Notes under the pieces: generated by a model
Database searches by the model: none
What the model was told of the DNA's origin: nothing
Seen by the model: only the letters and a program-made list of their open reading frames with translations
Translations under genes and position numbers: made by a program
Assembly (NCBI GenBank): GCA_025716855.1
Contig: JAIXMQ010000011.1
Span: 62,001-126,000, forward strand
DNA length: 64,000 nucleotides
Direction: 5' to 3'
Source of the DNA: Pilaira anomala
Taxonomy: Eukaryota > Mucoromycota > Mucoromycetes > Mucorales > Mucoraceae
Part shown: one piece after another, positions 1 to 11,626 of the stretch
Position numbering within the stretch: position 1 is the stretch's first letter
Layout of the letters: each line of letters opens with the position of its first letter

Positions 1-1138
1 ATATAGATTATAACTAAAATAGTTTAGATAAACTGATATGCTTTTTTTTTTTTTTTTACATAGAATCCTAAGGAAACCTCTGTTGGACTTTCCAAGAAAA
101 TGGTGTAGGACATTGTAAGGAATAGAAGTGGCTTTACCCGTCAATAACGTCCTTATTCAAGCATAATACATATTTATTTTTACTACTGGTATAACGCTCT
201 TTTAATTGTTCATTGCCACCATTGCTCTTGTTATTATTCTAATATCCTCGTAGATTCTGGCCACAAAAAGTCTATATCAAATCAGCTTTATTTTCCTTAT
301 TATCCGTTTATTCATTTTTAGATTCAGTAAATACTGCTTTCATTATTTGGATTAATAAATTGGATGCTTATATTTAAGGGAAAAAAATATAACATAGGCT
401 TCATAGAAGAATTATGGATGATGATTCAAAAAGAGTATTTTTTATTTAATCTATATGTAATTGTTCGAAAATGGGAATATAGACATCTGTTATCATGTCT
501 ACAAACATATAGTTATATAAATTACATGTGTAAACTATTTAATAAGTAAGATATTATAGAGCAGATATGTGTATGATATTCTAATTTTAAAACAAAAAGA
601 ATTTTCAAAGTAAAAAGCTAAAGTTGCTCACATAAAAAAAAATAGAAATTTTTTACACATGATGCTACTGTATAAAACCTGGCCGAAAAAAGGTGAGAAA
701 TCCAGTACATGTCCATGGCATATAAAACTGTAAAGATAATCCTTGTTTTCAAAACTCATGGAACACTAATGCAATGCGCAGCCATGTAGATAATAAGTAG
801 AGCAACACATGATATACACGTGACTATTCTTCATTCAAATGACAAATGGATAAAATGCCTAGTGATTGAGAGAAGAATTGTCTCTATTCAACTATAAAAT
901 AAGTGAGTTCATTGATATCTAAATATGTATATCATATACGCAAATACACATACAAGTTTCAAAGAACGTTTAAAAAAAAAAAAAAAAATAAAAAGTATTA
1001 TAGGAAAGGAAGAAAACAACTTTTTTTTTTTTGTTATTTGTCACTTTTTTTTTATTTTATGCTTTGACATTGGTATTTAAATCGAAACCTTTGTATAGTA
1101 ATTCTCTCTCTTTTTTCTTTTTTTTTTTCTGCCTAAAT
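1..1138. other. intergenic, no gene seen
   Basis: AT-rich sequence with poly-T and poly-A runs and no open frame that looks coding. An E-box (CACGTG) lies at 817-822. The last 200 bases are pyrimidine-rich and probably contain the ADA3 promoter and 5' leader. Confidence 0.6.
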
Positions 1139-3164
1139 ATGAATACTGATTTGACGCGTCAGTATAACCTGCCTAAGCCGGTTTCTAATACAACAGCTTC
1201 TATCATTGAACAATATAAACAGAATTTAAATAACTCAACTCTACATAATGACAACAATACAACAACCGGAAACAATAATAATCATCCTTTAGGCATTCCC
1301 GATTTGCAAGATCTTTTAAACATGAAAGCAGACTTGGAAGCATTATTACCTTTATCTGAAAGTAGAGTAAGAGATCTAAAGAAAGACTTGAGTCATTTGG
1401 ACAGGAATGTTAAAATTCGCGATAATGGTAAAATATTTTTTTTATATATATACATGACTATAGCATACTCATTGAATATAATAGAAATTTCGGGTAAGAA
1501 TATGAATGTCATTATGGAAAAAATGAAAATCAAGCAAGAATCAGGTAACAGCAAGCTACCTTCAATTTTACAAAGTGTATACTAAAACTATATTATAGAC
1601 ACCTCAGGCGATTTACACTCTTCCAATATACCAAAAAGTGAATCAAGTAGGCAAGCGTAAGTGCTTCTTTTTTTTGTTACATGACACTTATGTATTTTTA
1701 TAGAGCTCTCGAAATCATACGCAGAAGAAGAAGACGAGAGGAAACAGAAAATTCAGATGATGGTAATGTGTAGACATATATGTATATAAAGGAGAGTATA
1801 TGTGATTAGATGTATTAAATCTCTTTTCTAATAGTAACTCGAAGAAGCGAATCACCACATCATATTATCAAACTAAAGAAACTAGATGGATTCCCTTCAC
1901 TTGCATCACAAAACACAACTTCATCCTCATCACCGCCTCCATCCAAACAATCCAACGACACAAAAAAGAAAAAATCAAATACTCATGCGCGGGCGCAACA
2001 TCATCATGGTGGAGAATCGTCCAAACAAGGGAAACAACACTCAAAACAAAAAAACTTTCAACAATCAAAAGATGATGTTGACTTTGTCCGTGTTAAACCG
2101 AAAGATCAAGTACCTATCGCTACATTTTGGACTGCAATGGAGCCTTATTTTCGTAATTTAACAGAGGAAGATCGTGCTTTTTTACTTGAGAAATCAGATA
2201 ATAGTAAACCTTTCTTGATACCTCCTCTTGGTCAGTATTATGCAGAACAATGGGCTGAGGAAGATCAAGCAATTGGGTTCGGTCTACATACTCGAACACC
2301 TTCAAGGCAAAGTATCGATCATACACCACAGCATAAATTAAAATACCTTCAGCGTGAAATCACTGATGAAAATTTACTTCAAGATGATATTGGATCTGGC
2401 ACTTTGACTGAAAGACTACTTTCAAGTTTAGTTGCTGAAGAAATACTGGATCCATCTGAAGTTAAATCCTTTCAAAATGATGACAATGATGATCCAATGA
2501 GTGATGTAGAAACCGATAAACAATCAAAACATCATGGAAGAACAATTGTTGAATTGTCTTCTGATCCTACTGAAGAGATTGTTTCATTTGAAGAAAGATT
2601 AAGAAGGGAGCTTCGATATGCTGGTTTATTTGCTGATGATGATGTAAGTAAAATATTTCTTTCATAGCTCTTTTTTTTTAAAAAAAAAATCATGTTTTGT
2701 GTATATAGATTGACTGGAATGCCAAAGAAGATGATGAAATTTGTGCTGAATTAAGGACTTTGGGACGAGAATTTAAAGAGCAAGTCAAAGAAAATGATTT
2801 CCGTAAAAAGAAGTTGTTACAAGTCGTTGATACTCAATTACAATTCGAGCAATATCGCCAAGTATTAGATACATTGGATAGCCAAGTTGAACAAGGATAT
2901 ATGAAACGATTTGTAAGTAGTAATTTAGAAATTGAATGTAACTAAATTACTGATAAAATAATCTAATATATTTTTGTTTAGCGTTTACAAAAATCCAAGA
3001 AACGTAAAACGACAGGCCCTAAAACAATGCTTTCAGAAAACGCAGTATTTGCTATGGATAAGCGAAAGACATGGATTAATGCACTTGGCGGTATATTCAA
3101 AGATAAAAATATGATTATGCCTACTACATCTATTTACACCCAAGATGAAAACTCTTCTTCATAA
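1139..3164 (+). CDS. ADA3: SAGA/ADA histone acetyltransferase complex subunit Ada3 (Ngg1)
   Basis: Model of seven exons: 1139-1427, 1485-1544, 1599-1656, 1704-1762, 1835-2643, 2709-2912, 2982-3164, giving 553 aa. Ada3 bridges the Gcn5 acetyltransferase and Ada2 in the nuclear SAGA complex. The C-terminal half carries the family signature: a block around DWNAKEDDEICAEL, then a charged coiled-coil stretch, and a basic KKRK segment near the end. The N-terminus has the short helical segment that begins with LGIPDLQDLLNMKADLEALL. A run of six arginines near residue 141 looks like a nuclear localisation signal, and residues 165-245 are polar and low-complexity. The start at 1139 is preferred over an upstream in-frame ATG at 1031 because the extra residues are a translated poly-T leader. 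The gene is convergent with PIG-F, 143 bp between stops. Confidence 0.85.
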
Positions 3165-3307
3165 ATGTACACTCAGACACTCTTTTTTTTTGTTTCCTTT
3201 CTTTCATTCATTATAAATCCCCCTTCCTTTTTTTTATTATTGTTATTATTCAAATTGTACATGTAGTCTCTCTCTTTCTCATTTTATATTAAATAAAAAG
3301 CTTCAAC

Positions 3308-4132
3308 CTATTCGCTCTTCTTTTTACCAAATAACAACTTGAGGGAGGACCAAACAAGTGCAGCTAATACACCAACTGAATGGCCAACATATGTGGAAAT
3401 CACGCAAGAAATAGGCCATGCTTGCCAATCTCTATCCCAATCTAAAGGTAAAACGATAGCTCCAATCCAAGCACCTGAAAGTGCACAAATAGCTTGAGTA
3501 TACGCGTAAATTTCTGAAGTTGTTGTAGGACTAAATTTTTAAAAAAAAAATGAATTTTCTTTTTTTAAGGTAGATGAAAACCTGTATATATTACCTATGT
3601 TGTAAAAACACTTTGATCCATACGTTTTCTTCCAATGCTTCGAAACAGGGCATGATGGTTAAGATAGACAAATAAGATGAAAATAAAAACGTATTGGGGA
3701 TTTTTCTAATAAACATCTATTATCAATAAAAACAATCTAATGTATGTAAACTTTTTTTTTTTTTTTTAAGAAAAACTTACTCTGTCAAAGGTGCACCAAA
3801 TAAAACTGTTATCAAGTGCAAAATACCAGTTGACACTAAACACGCCAAGATACTATAACCAACCGTTTTCTAAAATAAATACAAGTGTTCGTTAGTTAAG
3901 AAAACTACTTGGAGCCAACAAGCCAACTTACCAACGCTTTGTTTGTTGTTCCTCGAAAGACATTTGATAAAACAATGAGCATAATGTGGCCAACAAATAA
4001 TGCTGGAACAGCTGTTGATAATGTTGGAACAGGTTCTTTTAAAAGAGATGTCGTTGGTAATTTAAAAGTGGCACCATAATTGAGACCGATGGATAACAAT
4101 CCAATAACAAGTTCTGTACCAAAAGATTTCAT
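3308..4132 (-). CDS. GPI11: PIG-F / Gpi11, GPI-anchor ethanolamine-phosphate transfer subunit
   Basis: Four exons on the minus strand (4132-3932, 3869-3781, 3705-3595, 3530-3308) give 207 aa. The protein is a multi-pass ER membrane protein. The C-terminal block with IPLDWDRDWQAWPISC-like spacing (here VLPLDWDRDWQAWPISCVIS) followed by a glycine-containing membrane helix and a lysine-rich tail is diagnostic of PIG-F. PIG-F binds and stabilises the GPI ethanolamine phosphate transferases PIG-O and PIG-G (yeast Gpi13, Gpi7), which act late in GPI-anchor synthesis. About 207 aa is close to the usual family length. The start is 139 bp from the divergent MoCF-domain gene, so both probably use one bidirectional promoter. 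Confidence 0.85.
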
Positions 4133-4271
4133 CGTAAGCGATGTCGAAATAAAAGACTGTCAATTTGCTTATTTTATATAAGTAAAGTTTGTTCTGCTGG
4201 CATTGAAAAGCAAAAGTAGAAAAGGACAAGACAACCGTCAGCCAACTGGGGGTTTCACGAATATAATAAAA

Positions 4272-5210
4272 ATGCTTAGTTCTTTATTACGTCCTCTTAA
4301 ACTACACCACCACCAACGCTTATTTTTATACAAAAGAGCTTTCACTATTATGAGTCAACAAAAGAGAAGTCTTTCAGCAGCTTGTTGTATTATTGGTGAT
4401 GAAATATTGAATGGCAAGACCCGAGATTCAAATGCTTATTTCTTGGGTAAAAAAAATAAAACAAAATATTATATATCAAAAACTAACAAGAAATAAAAAG
4501 CTAAATATTTATTTAACCTTGGTATTGACTTAAAACGTGTTGAAACAATTCCTGATGATTATGAGTCTATCGCAGAAACCATAAAAAGATTATCAAACGG
4601 ACACGATATTGTATTCACAAGTGGAGGAATTGGTCCTACGCATGATGATATTACCTATGAAGCTTTAGCAAGGACATTTGATTTACCATTAAAATTAGAT
4701 CAAGAAACCTGTACACGTATGGAACAAGTATCCAAACCAAAGTTTCCTGACTGGAGTCTGACCGATGCAAGAAAACGTATGGCCATTTTCCCTGAACCTT
4801 CTACCAAATTACGCAACTCAAGTGACCTTTGGGTTCCCGTAGTCGTTGTAAATAAAAATGTACATGTGTTACCTGGTATACCAAGATTATTTGAACAATT
4901 ATTAGTTTCGCTAGAACCTCACTTTCAAAATATGGTTGGTGAGAAATCTTCTTATCATCGCGTTCAAATCGCTACCAAATTACCTGAAGGTGATATCGCT
5001 ACATTTTTATCCGATTTGCAAAAAGAATGTGATAGTCAATCGATTAAGATTGGAAGCTATCCAAATTGGGGGAAAGGAAAAGATGGTGCTCGCGTCGTTG
5101 TAAGCGTCGTTGGCAAAGATCAGGATAAAGTAGATCTTATTGGTAATAAGATTCTTGATGGTATTCAAGGTTGGATCACCAAAGGCAAAACTATAGATCC
5201 TACAGATTGA
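4272..5210 (+). CDS. MoCF/MPTb-domain protein (CinA/FLAD1 N-domain type)
   Basis: Two exons (4272-4446, 4501-5210) encode 294 aa. The fold is the molybdopterin-binding (MoaB/Mog-like) domain. The motif GDEILNGKTRDSN is at the start, and FTSGGIGPTHDDITYEAL follows at about residue 100; these are the nucleotide/substrate loops of the family. The same domain forms the N-terminal half of animal FAD synthase FLAD1 and of bacterial CinA, but no FAD-synthase (PAPS reductase-like) half is present here. The exact reaction is therefore uncertain; a hydrolytic role on FAD or NAD-related nucleotides is an inference from the family. The first ATG gives a leader rich in Arg, Leu and His that ends in KRAFTIM, resembling a mitochondrial presequence. 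A second ATG at 4350 (MSQQKR) would give a cytosolic form. Confidence 0.75.
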
Positions 5211-5332
5211 TTGGTTAATAATAAACTTTTGTAAAATCTTTTTTTTTTTTTTTTTTTTTTTTTTTGGCCGAAATTGACAGGCCGTAAATAATTCATTTAC
5301 CTTAAAAAAGGACCTTACTTTTTAAATATATT

Positions 5333-6958
5333 ATGAAACAACCTTTCTCTCTATCTATTAGAAGATTTTCTACTTCGCTAAAAATGAGTTTTACATACAA
5401 AGAAGCTGTAGAAAAATTAAATTCGTTACAAAGTAACGCTGCTATTTTGGAACAACTCCGTAAAGCTGGTCCTCGTATGAACGAAAAGAGTTTACCTGAA
5501 ATGAGACAATACTTTAAAAGAATCGGTTACGAACCAAAAGACTTTGATAAACTCAACTTAATACACGTCACCGGTACAAAAGGTAAAGGATCCACAAGTG
5601 CTCTGACTCAATCAACTTTACATCACTATGACACGAATATCAAGACCGGTTTATTCACTTCTCCTCATCTCGTTGCTGTGAGAGAACGTATTCGTATCAA
5701 TGGGGCTCCTATTAGTGAAGAACTATATGCTAAATACACTCAAGACGTATGGGAAAGATTAGAAGCTACAAAAGAAGAAGCTATCAAAGCAATGAACTTA
5801 TCTGAACAAGATACAAAAGAGTTATTAAGAAATAAGAGAGAACATCCAGATAAACCAATTTATTTCAGATTTTTAACTTTGGTTGCATTACATGCCTTTA
5901 TTCAAGAAAAGGTATAAAAAAAGAAGAAGCTTATTTATTAATAGTATTAAAAATATTAATGTCATTTATAGGTTGATTGTGCTATTTTGGAAGTAGGTGT
6001 GGGTGGAGAATATGATTCAACCAATATTATCGAAAAACCAATTGTATGTGGTATTACAGCTTTAGGTTTAGATCATGTCACTGTCTTGGGAAACACAATT
6101 GATCAAATTGCATGGCACAAGTCTGGTATTATTAAACAAGATGTCCCTGTTGTCTCATTTGAACAACCCCCTCTTGCAATGGAAGTGGTTATCAAGAGAG
6201 CACAAGAAAAGAATGCACCTTTGACCGTCCTGTACGCCAACCAAGTATCTAAATTAGAAGGTGTTGAAATTGGATTAGCCGGATTACATCAAAAGTATAA
6301 TGCTTTGACTGCTATAGAATTATGTAAAATTTGGTTAAAAAGAGTTCGCGGTATTGAGCTTAAAGAAGATGTACCTGAAGGTTTTAAAAAGGGCTTAAAA
6401 GCAGTAACATGGCCTGGAAGAGGACAAAAACTTTCAATTGCAGATACTAAATATAATACAGATGCCAATAACGTTACATGGTATTTAGATGGTGCTCATA
6501 CAATCGAAAGTTTAGAAACTTGCGCTGACTGGTTCCAATCCACTGTAGAAAACAATTTGAACGTTACTCGTGTCTTGGTATTCAATTGTACTCATGGTCG
6601 TGATAGCGATCGTTTACTTTCTATTATTGCAAAGATTCAACCTAATATTCATTTCGATCATGTCGTTTTCTCCACGAATATCACTTATAAAGAAGGTTAC
6701 ACTACTGACAATACAAACAAGACGGTCTCATTAGAAGAAGTTACTTCGGTACAACAAGCATTGGCTCAAAGCTGGAGAAAACAAGTACCTGACTTCAATC
6801 AACAAAATATTCATACTACTGATACCATTGAAGATGCTATTGATTTCACTGTTGAATTAGCAAAAAACAATGGTGATAAGCAAGTTCAAGTTTTGACTAC
6901 TGGTAGCTTAATTATGGTCGGTAATACTTTGACTGTATTAGGTATCGAACCTCAATAA
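5333..6958 (+). CDS. MET7: Folylpolyglutamate synthase
   Basis: Two exons (5333-5911, 5972-6958) encode 521 aa. The enzyme adds glutamates to tetrahydrofolates with ATP, which retains folates in the cell and in mitochondria and supplies the methyl donor for methionine synthesis. The P-loop VTGTKGKGST is at about residues 79-88. The Mur-ligase middle-domain motif ILEVGVGGEYDSTN follows the intron. GLDHVTVLGNT and the HKSGIIK segment are typical of FPGS. The C-terminal domain has the WYLDGAHTIES motif. The first ATG adds an Arg/Ser-rich leader (SIRRFSTS) before a second ATG at residue 18, the usual arrangement for making mitochondrial and cytosolic isoforms from one gene. Its product and that of MET6 at 33.5 kb work in the same one-carbon route, though the genes are not adjacent. 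Confidence 0.93.
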
Positions 6959-7152
6959 TAACAACATCTACTATGCGTGTGACATCATCGAGTCATTCAT
7001 TAAAAGTACAACCACCTTTTTTTTTATCTCTTTTTTTTTTGAGATATTGTATATACAAATTTTCTTCTTTCTCTTTTAAATAAAAAAAAATACGATAATA
7101 CCTATATACATATACATAGATATATAGATATATATATATTCGCTTTATTATA

Positions 7153-8200
7153 ATGTCTGGAATACCACAAGAATTTAGTTTAGAATTGGTGAGTATCAGT
7201 CTTAAAAGATAGGCTACGCATAACTCTTATTTTTTATTATTTATTTAGACAGCTTTACCTAGAGATCAAGTGAAAGACGCACTTCGAGGTAACTGAATAT
7301 AATAGAAAAAAGTAACAGTGTGTCCTCAGCTTCATCCTTTTTTATTCAGGACTTTTACATTCCATCTTCTTTCATCGACTCCTAATCAACGTATATCCTC
7401 GTGAGCTTCGAGTATTACACACCAGTATTGTAAAGTTATTATTTTTCGTATATACAGTTTCTCATAGATATATTGATTTGTTTCTCAAAAAAAAAAGTCG
7501 GTTACAGATAGTAAAGAAGTAGAAACTTTAATTGAAGAAAAGATAATAGAGTTTTTACATAACACAAGTCCAGCACAAGTAAAGCAAGGAAAGGTAAAAT
7601 AAAAAATAAAAAGGATAATAGTTTATACAGATGAAATGTATCGATATTTATGCACAATTATGTTAGTTGGCATTATTTTTTTACGAGAAAAGATTAAAAA
7701 AGAATTGGTTTCAATTTACAAAGTCAGAAGAGTTTGTTTGTTGGGAACAATGGAATATTACATTAAATTTGGTTCAACCACCACAATCAGAACAAGGTAG
7801 AAAAAGATATATGAAAGACCTTTTTTTTTACTTACATATTTCATCTATATAGAAAAGTCAAAGTCGAGTAAATCAGTAGAAAATCAATTCACACAATGCC
7901 TTATGAAGATATTAAAGATTGTAAATGATTATAAGGAGCATATTCCTTCTATCACAACTACAGAAGGCAATCCTTTTCCATATCAGGTATGATTTTTTTT
8001 TTAAAAATATAAACAAATAAACATTTATTTACTTCTTATCATAGATTGCAATACATTCACAAACAGAAAGTTGGAATTCAATGATAAAACGTATGTTAGT
8101 CACTGACGCTCCTACAATTGCCGGTAGTAGTTATCCTATCGCTCCCTCAAGTAGTAATCCATCTAGTAGACCAAGCAGCATAAAATCAGATAAAATGTAA
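7153..8200 (+). CDS. ATG101: Autophagy initiation protein Atg101
   Basis: Seven short exons (7153-7188, 7249-7288, 7350-7429, 7498-7593, 7667-7796, 7853-7986, 8045-8200) give 223 aa, the normal length. Atg101 is a HORMA-fold protein that stabilises Atg13 in the ULK/Atg1 kinase complex; it occurs in animals, fission yeast and many filamentous fungi but not in budding yeast. Family features include LLHSIFFHRLL near residue 30, the VTDSKEVETLIEEKI segment, and the block around residue 95 with FFYEKRLKKNWFQFTKSEEF and WEQWNI. The exon 3/4 junction was set by frame: the alternative acceptor at the following CAG gives an immediate stop. A Ser/Pro-rich tail ends the protein. It is convergent with the phosphate carrier gene, with 214 bp between them that include a long poly-T and a GA repeat. 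Confidence 0.88.
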
Positions 8201-8414
8201 TGATAAATAAAAACATTTTTTTTTTTTTTTTTTTTTTTAAATTTCTAAGATTTTTTATTTCGTATAATAAAAATTTGAATCACACTTTTTTTTTTTTTAA
8301 TAAACAACCAAGATGTATAAGCTAAGGTTTTAACAAGATAAAAGAGAGAGAGAGAGAGAGAGATGAATGAGAATATATAATAATTAACAGAGTATCAAAC
8401 AAGTGTTATTGCAC

Positions 8415-9812
8415 TTATTTGGAGATTTCAACACCACCGGTGGCACCCAAAACACGCTTAATATCACCATAGATGGCGCTAAAAGAAAAAAGAAAAATAT
8501 AAATTAGTAAACCAATTCCCTTCCTTTTTTTGAGTAATAAATCAACTTACAATTGACCAGCAGTAAGAGTAGCAACCATGACAATACGAGGACCGAGACC
8601 CAAGAAGAGACCCTTAACACCGAGTTGACCGGCCATGGAAAGAAGACGAGAGGTGAGAGATTCACCGACGGCACCCTTTTGCTTGTTGATCTTGGACAAC
8701 AAGGTATCAGCGGGTTGAGAAACGATGGCAGCAACAGTACCGGCAACAATACCGGAACTGAGGTTAACAGCGGTCATGGTGGAAGGAGCAATTTGATCCT
8801 TAGCAACACCCATTTGCTTAATGATGAGTTCGCTATAAAAATTAAAAAAAAAATTAAATTAATACCCAAAAACATATATAACACAATCTCTCTCTCTCCT
8901 TTTTTTTAAAAAAAAAAAACTTACGTAGTACGTTCAAAGACGACGAACTTGGCCATGGTATAAGGAACTTGCTTCAACAAGATGGGACCGAAACCAGAGT
9001 AGAAACCCTTGATGGCACCTTCTTCCTTCAAGATTCTGGAGAAACCACCGAGAAGACCGGAAGCGAAAGTAGGTTGAGAAACGAGACGAATACGGGTAGC
9101 TTCAAGAGGACAGAGAGCAACATCAGCGAAGAATTCAGCAATAGCAGAAGAACCGAGGTAGATAGCAGTACGGTTCTCAGAAGCCTTCTCAGCACCGAGA
9201 ATATCGATAGCAGTCTTCTTCCAGAATTCGTAACCACCGAACTTGAAAGCACCTTGCAAGAAGTAACCAGCAGCAGTGGGACCGAAACCGGTCAACAAAG
9301 CACCAGCACCTTCAGCAGCGATAACTTGACGGAAACCACCAATCATACCCTATAAAAATATTTTTTTTATTTATAATCAGTAAATCATTCACCCCTTATA
9401 TTTTAATCCACTTTTTTTTTTTTTTTTTTTACCTTGTTGTAAATCTCGGGAGACAATTGGATTCTGGTCTTAACAACATCGACGGGGGTCTATTAAAAAA
9501 AAAGATTAGTTATACATTATCTCTCTCTAATTTTCTCTCGATGTTTCCAATTTTTAAAAGAAAAAAAAAAAGGATTGAATTTCAATATTTACCCTGTAAT
9601 GATTCAAACAAAATATTAGTAAAATGGTCTACTTTTTTTTTTTAATTTAATTTATCTATATATACTTACATAGCACCGTGAGTGACAGCACAACAGACAG
9701 CACCGGCAAGGGCGAAACGAGCGTAGAGAGAGGCACCAGTAGGGGCGGCAACATCACCAGCGACGGAGGGAACGATGAAGTTCTTCTTTAAGGAATCTTG
9801 AGAAGGGAACAT
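8415..9812 (-). CDS. MIR1: Mitochondrial phosphate carrier
   Basis: The gene encodes a 323-aa inner-membrane carrier that imports phosphate with a proton for ATP synthesis. Six exons on the minus strand: 9812-9670, 9593 (one base), 9489-9433, 9349-8925, 8832-8551, 8478-8415. Three repeats of the mitochondrial carrier fold are present, with Px(D/E)xx(K/R) signatures [16 protein letters not shown] and PADTLLSK. The leading segment [22 protein letters not shown] and the THGAM stretch are typical of phosphate carriers. Without the one-base exon the total is 971 nt and the frame breaks between THGAM and TPVD; with it the total is 972 nt. Codon choice is strongly biased (AAG, AAC, GGT, TTC), as in highly expressed genes. 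MIR1 is used as the family name; PIC2 is an equally close label. Confidence 0.93.
9593..9593 (-). other. single-nucleotide micro-exon of the phosphate carrier gene
   Basis: On the minus strand the sequence reads TCATTACAG, G, GTAAATATTG. The first intron (9669-9594, 76 nt) runs from GTAAGT to ACAG and contains TACTAAT. The second intron (9592-9490, 103 nt) runs from GTAAAT to AATAG and contains AACTAAT before a long T-run. Inserting the single G restores ATG (Met) between GCT and ACC, giving the expected carrier sequence. Removing the 180-nt interval as a single GT-AG intron would shift the frame. Confidence 0.8.
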
Positions 9813-10615
9813 CTTGGACAAAAAAAAAAAAGTGTTAAGAGTGGGGTTAAAAAAGAGAATTTAATCAACAGGGTCACCCCGTAAAGATATATATTCCACA
9901 AAATGCGGTTCTTCAAAATCAAAAAAATTTTAAGGCCCAGGTTTTGAAGTCACTTCTCTTCTTCTTTGTTAGAAAACAAAAAGGTACTAAATAACATGTG
10001 CAATTGTTAATTCTTATATTCCTTTACTTGTATTCTTGATTGCAACTTCAATTCATCATTTCTTTACGCAAAAAAACGACTGAAAAAAAACGACTGAAAA
10101 AAGAAAAAAAAGATACAAAAAAAACATGTGCTTTCACTATCAATTTTTATTTGATAAGAATTTTTCTATTTTTCCAAGATATAGTTCGTAAAACCAAACT
10201 AGTTACAATGACGTTTTTCTTCAAAAAGACCCTGGGTTCGAACACATACTGAAAAAAAAAAAAAAAAATAGGTCAAAATACAAAAAAGATACACAAAAAA
10301 ATTCTGTTTTTTTTTTTACCCCTGATTCTTGTTTACTTTTTTTTTTTTTTTTTTTGGGCGTGTGCACCGTGCCTGTAACACAAAAAGCGCATTACGCTAA
10401 TAAAAAGCTAATATTTTTATACATTCGCATTAGATAATAAACTCTGTGCGTAAACTAAGTGTATATAATATATACAGCAATGTCGATCATCGATAATTCG
10501 GACACTTCTTTTACTAAGATTATTTGCAAAAAAAAAAAAAAAAAGTAATAAACAGAAATAATACAGTTTTATTTAATTATTACTATCCAATTTGTTGTAA
10601 AACTCTATTAGTTAG

Positions 10616-10695
10616 TTACCAATTCTTTAACCTAGATACTAATTATATAGACTAATTACTAATTCTATAGCCTAGATACTAATTAAACAACTAAA
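10616..10695. repeat. two-copy 40-bp tandem duplication
   Basis: Copies start at 10616 and 10656. Both contain the identical 15-mer CCTAGATACTAATTA (10631 and 10671) and similar flanks; the ends have diverged. Confidence 0.7.
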
Positions 10696-10750
10696 TAAAC
10701 ATTTAATTAAATGGATATACCATCGAATGATGCTTTAAATGTCCAGTTAT

Positions 10751-10767
10751 CACGTGTATATCACGTG
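10751..10767. promoter_or_regulatory. paired CACGTG E-boxes, 11 bp apart
   Basis: Two palindromic CACGTG hexamers separated by TATAT lie 58 bases before the tRNA-Ser gene. They are one helical turn apart. bHLH factors (Cbf1- or SREBP-type) bind such sites in fungi; which gene they would serve is not clear. Confidence 0.35.
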
Positions 10768-10824
10768 TTTTACAGTAAACATATGGGTATAAATACTACT
10801 AAAAAATTTAGATGACATGAAACA

Positions 10825-10906
10825 GTCGCTTTGTCGGAGTGGTTAACGAGATAGCCTGCTAAGCTATTGCTCTTTGAGCGCGCAGGTTCGAATCCTGCAG
10901 GCGACG
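10825..10906 (+). tRNA. tRNA-Ser (anticodon GCT)
   Basis: The 82-nt cloverleaf folds completely: a 7-bp acceptor stem (GTCGCTT with AGGCGAC, one G-T pair), D arm, anticodon stem ATAGC/GCTAT with loop CTGCTAA, a serine-type long variable arm, and T arm GCAGG-TTCGAAT-CCTGC. The discriminator base is G, as usual for serine. There is no intron. A T5 run at 10911-10915 is the expected RNA polymerase III terminator. Confidence 0.96.
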
Positions 10907-11626
10907 CTTCTTTTTGCTTCTTTTTGTTCGGATATGGTGCATGTAGTCAATCCTCTCCCAGCGATATCTTTTGTTAAAGATTGCTTGATCGTGGTTAAAG
11001 AAAAAGAGGTTCGATAAAGATAAAAAGAAATTCATGAGCGCCAGTACCTGTTGACAAGTAGAAATACTTGATGAAATAGAGCTTTGAAAAGTAAAATACA
11101 ATGGAGCGAGTCAAATATCTAAAGGAATCAAAATGTAAGAAATAGAATACATTATTATTAAATCAACAAGTGTAAAGAAGAATTAGGGTTTTAATTGCTA
11201 TAAAATAGAGAATTGATTTTTGTTAAGTTTATTCTTTTTTTTCTATGGTATATATGGTTGTATTGGTTTCATTTGTTTATTGACATCTATTATATAATAC
11301 CTTTAACTTTTTATTTCACATTTTCGTCTCTCTTTCTCAATAACTATATATTATATTATCAATGTAAATAAATAATCATTGCCTCTCCATTGAATCCTAC
11401 ATACAATCTGCTGCTTATGTCTATTTTGTAAAAAGTTCATTTTATTGTGAGGTGTACAGCCAATAATGACTGAAAATACAATTTTATTTATTGGAAAAAC
11501 ATCTTCCTTTTATTTGTGAACGATGAATGATAAACCGAGAACACATTATTGCTAAAACTAATTTCTTTGCTGGTAATAAGAATCCCAATCCCCCCTTTTT
11601 TTTATTATTATTATGATTGACATAAT
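10907..11626. other. intergenic, no gene seen
   Basis: AT-rich sequence between the tRNA and the 3' end of CTK3. No coding-like frame is visible beyond short random ORFs. Confidence 0.6.

Larger units (their letters stand above)
9813..10824. other. intergenic with a 40-bp duplication and paired E-boxes
   Basis: No convincing protein gene. The segment holds long poly-A/T runs, a diverged 40-bp tandem duplication at 10616-10695, and two CACGTG E-boxes at 10751-10756 and 10762-10767 just upstream of tRNA-Ser. Confidence 0.6.

Noticed and set aside
8553..9355. Plus-strand ORFs of 118 and 128 codons antisense to the phosphate carrier
   Set aside because: Ser/Thr-rich shadow frames produced by the biased codons of the carrier gene.
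10205..10245. GGGTTCGAAC resembling a tRNA T-arm / B-box
   Set aside because: No matching acceptor stem, anticodon arm or pairing T-stem around it; likely chance or an ancient fragment.
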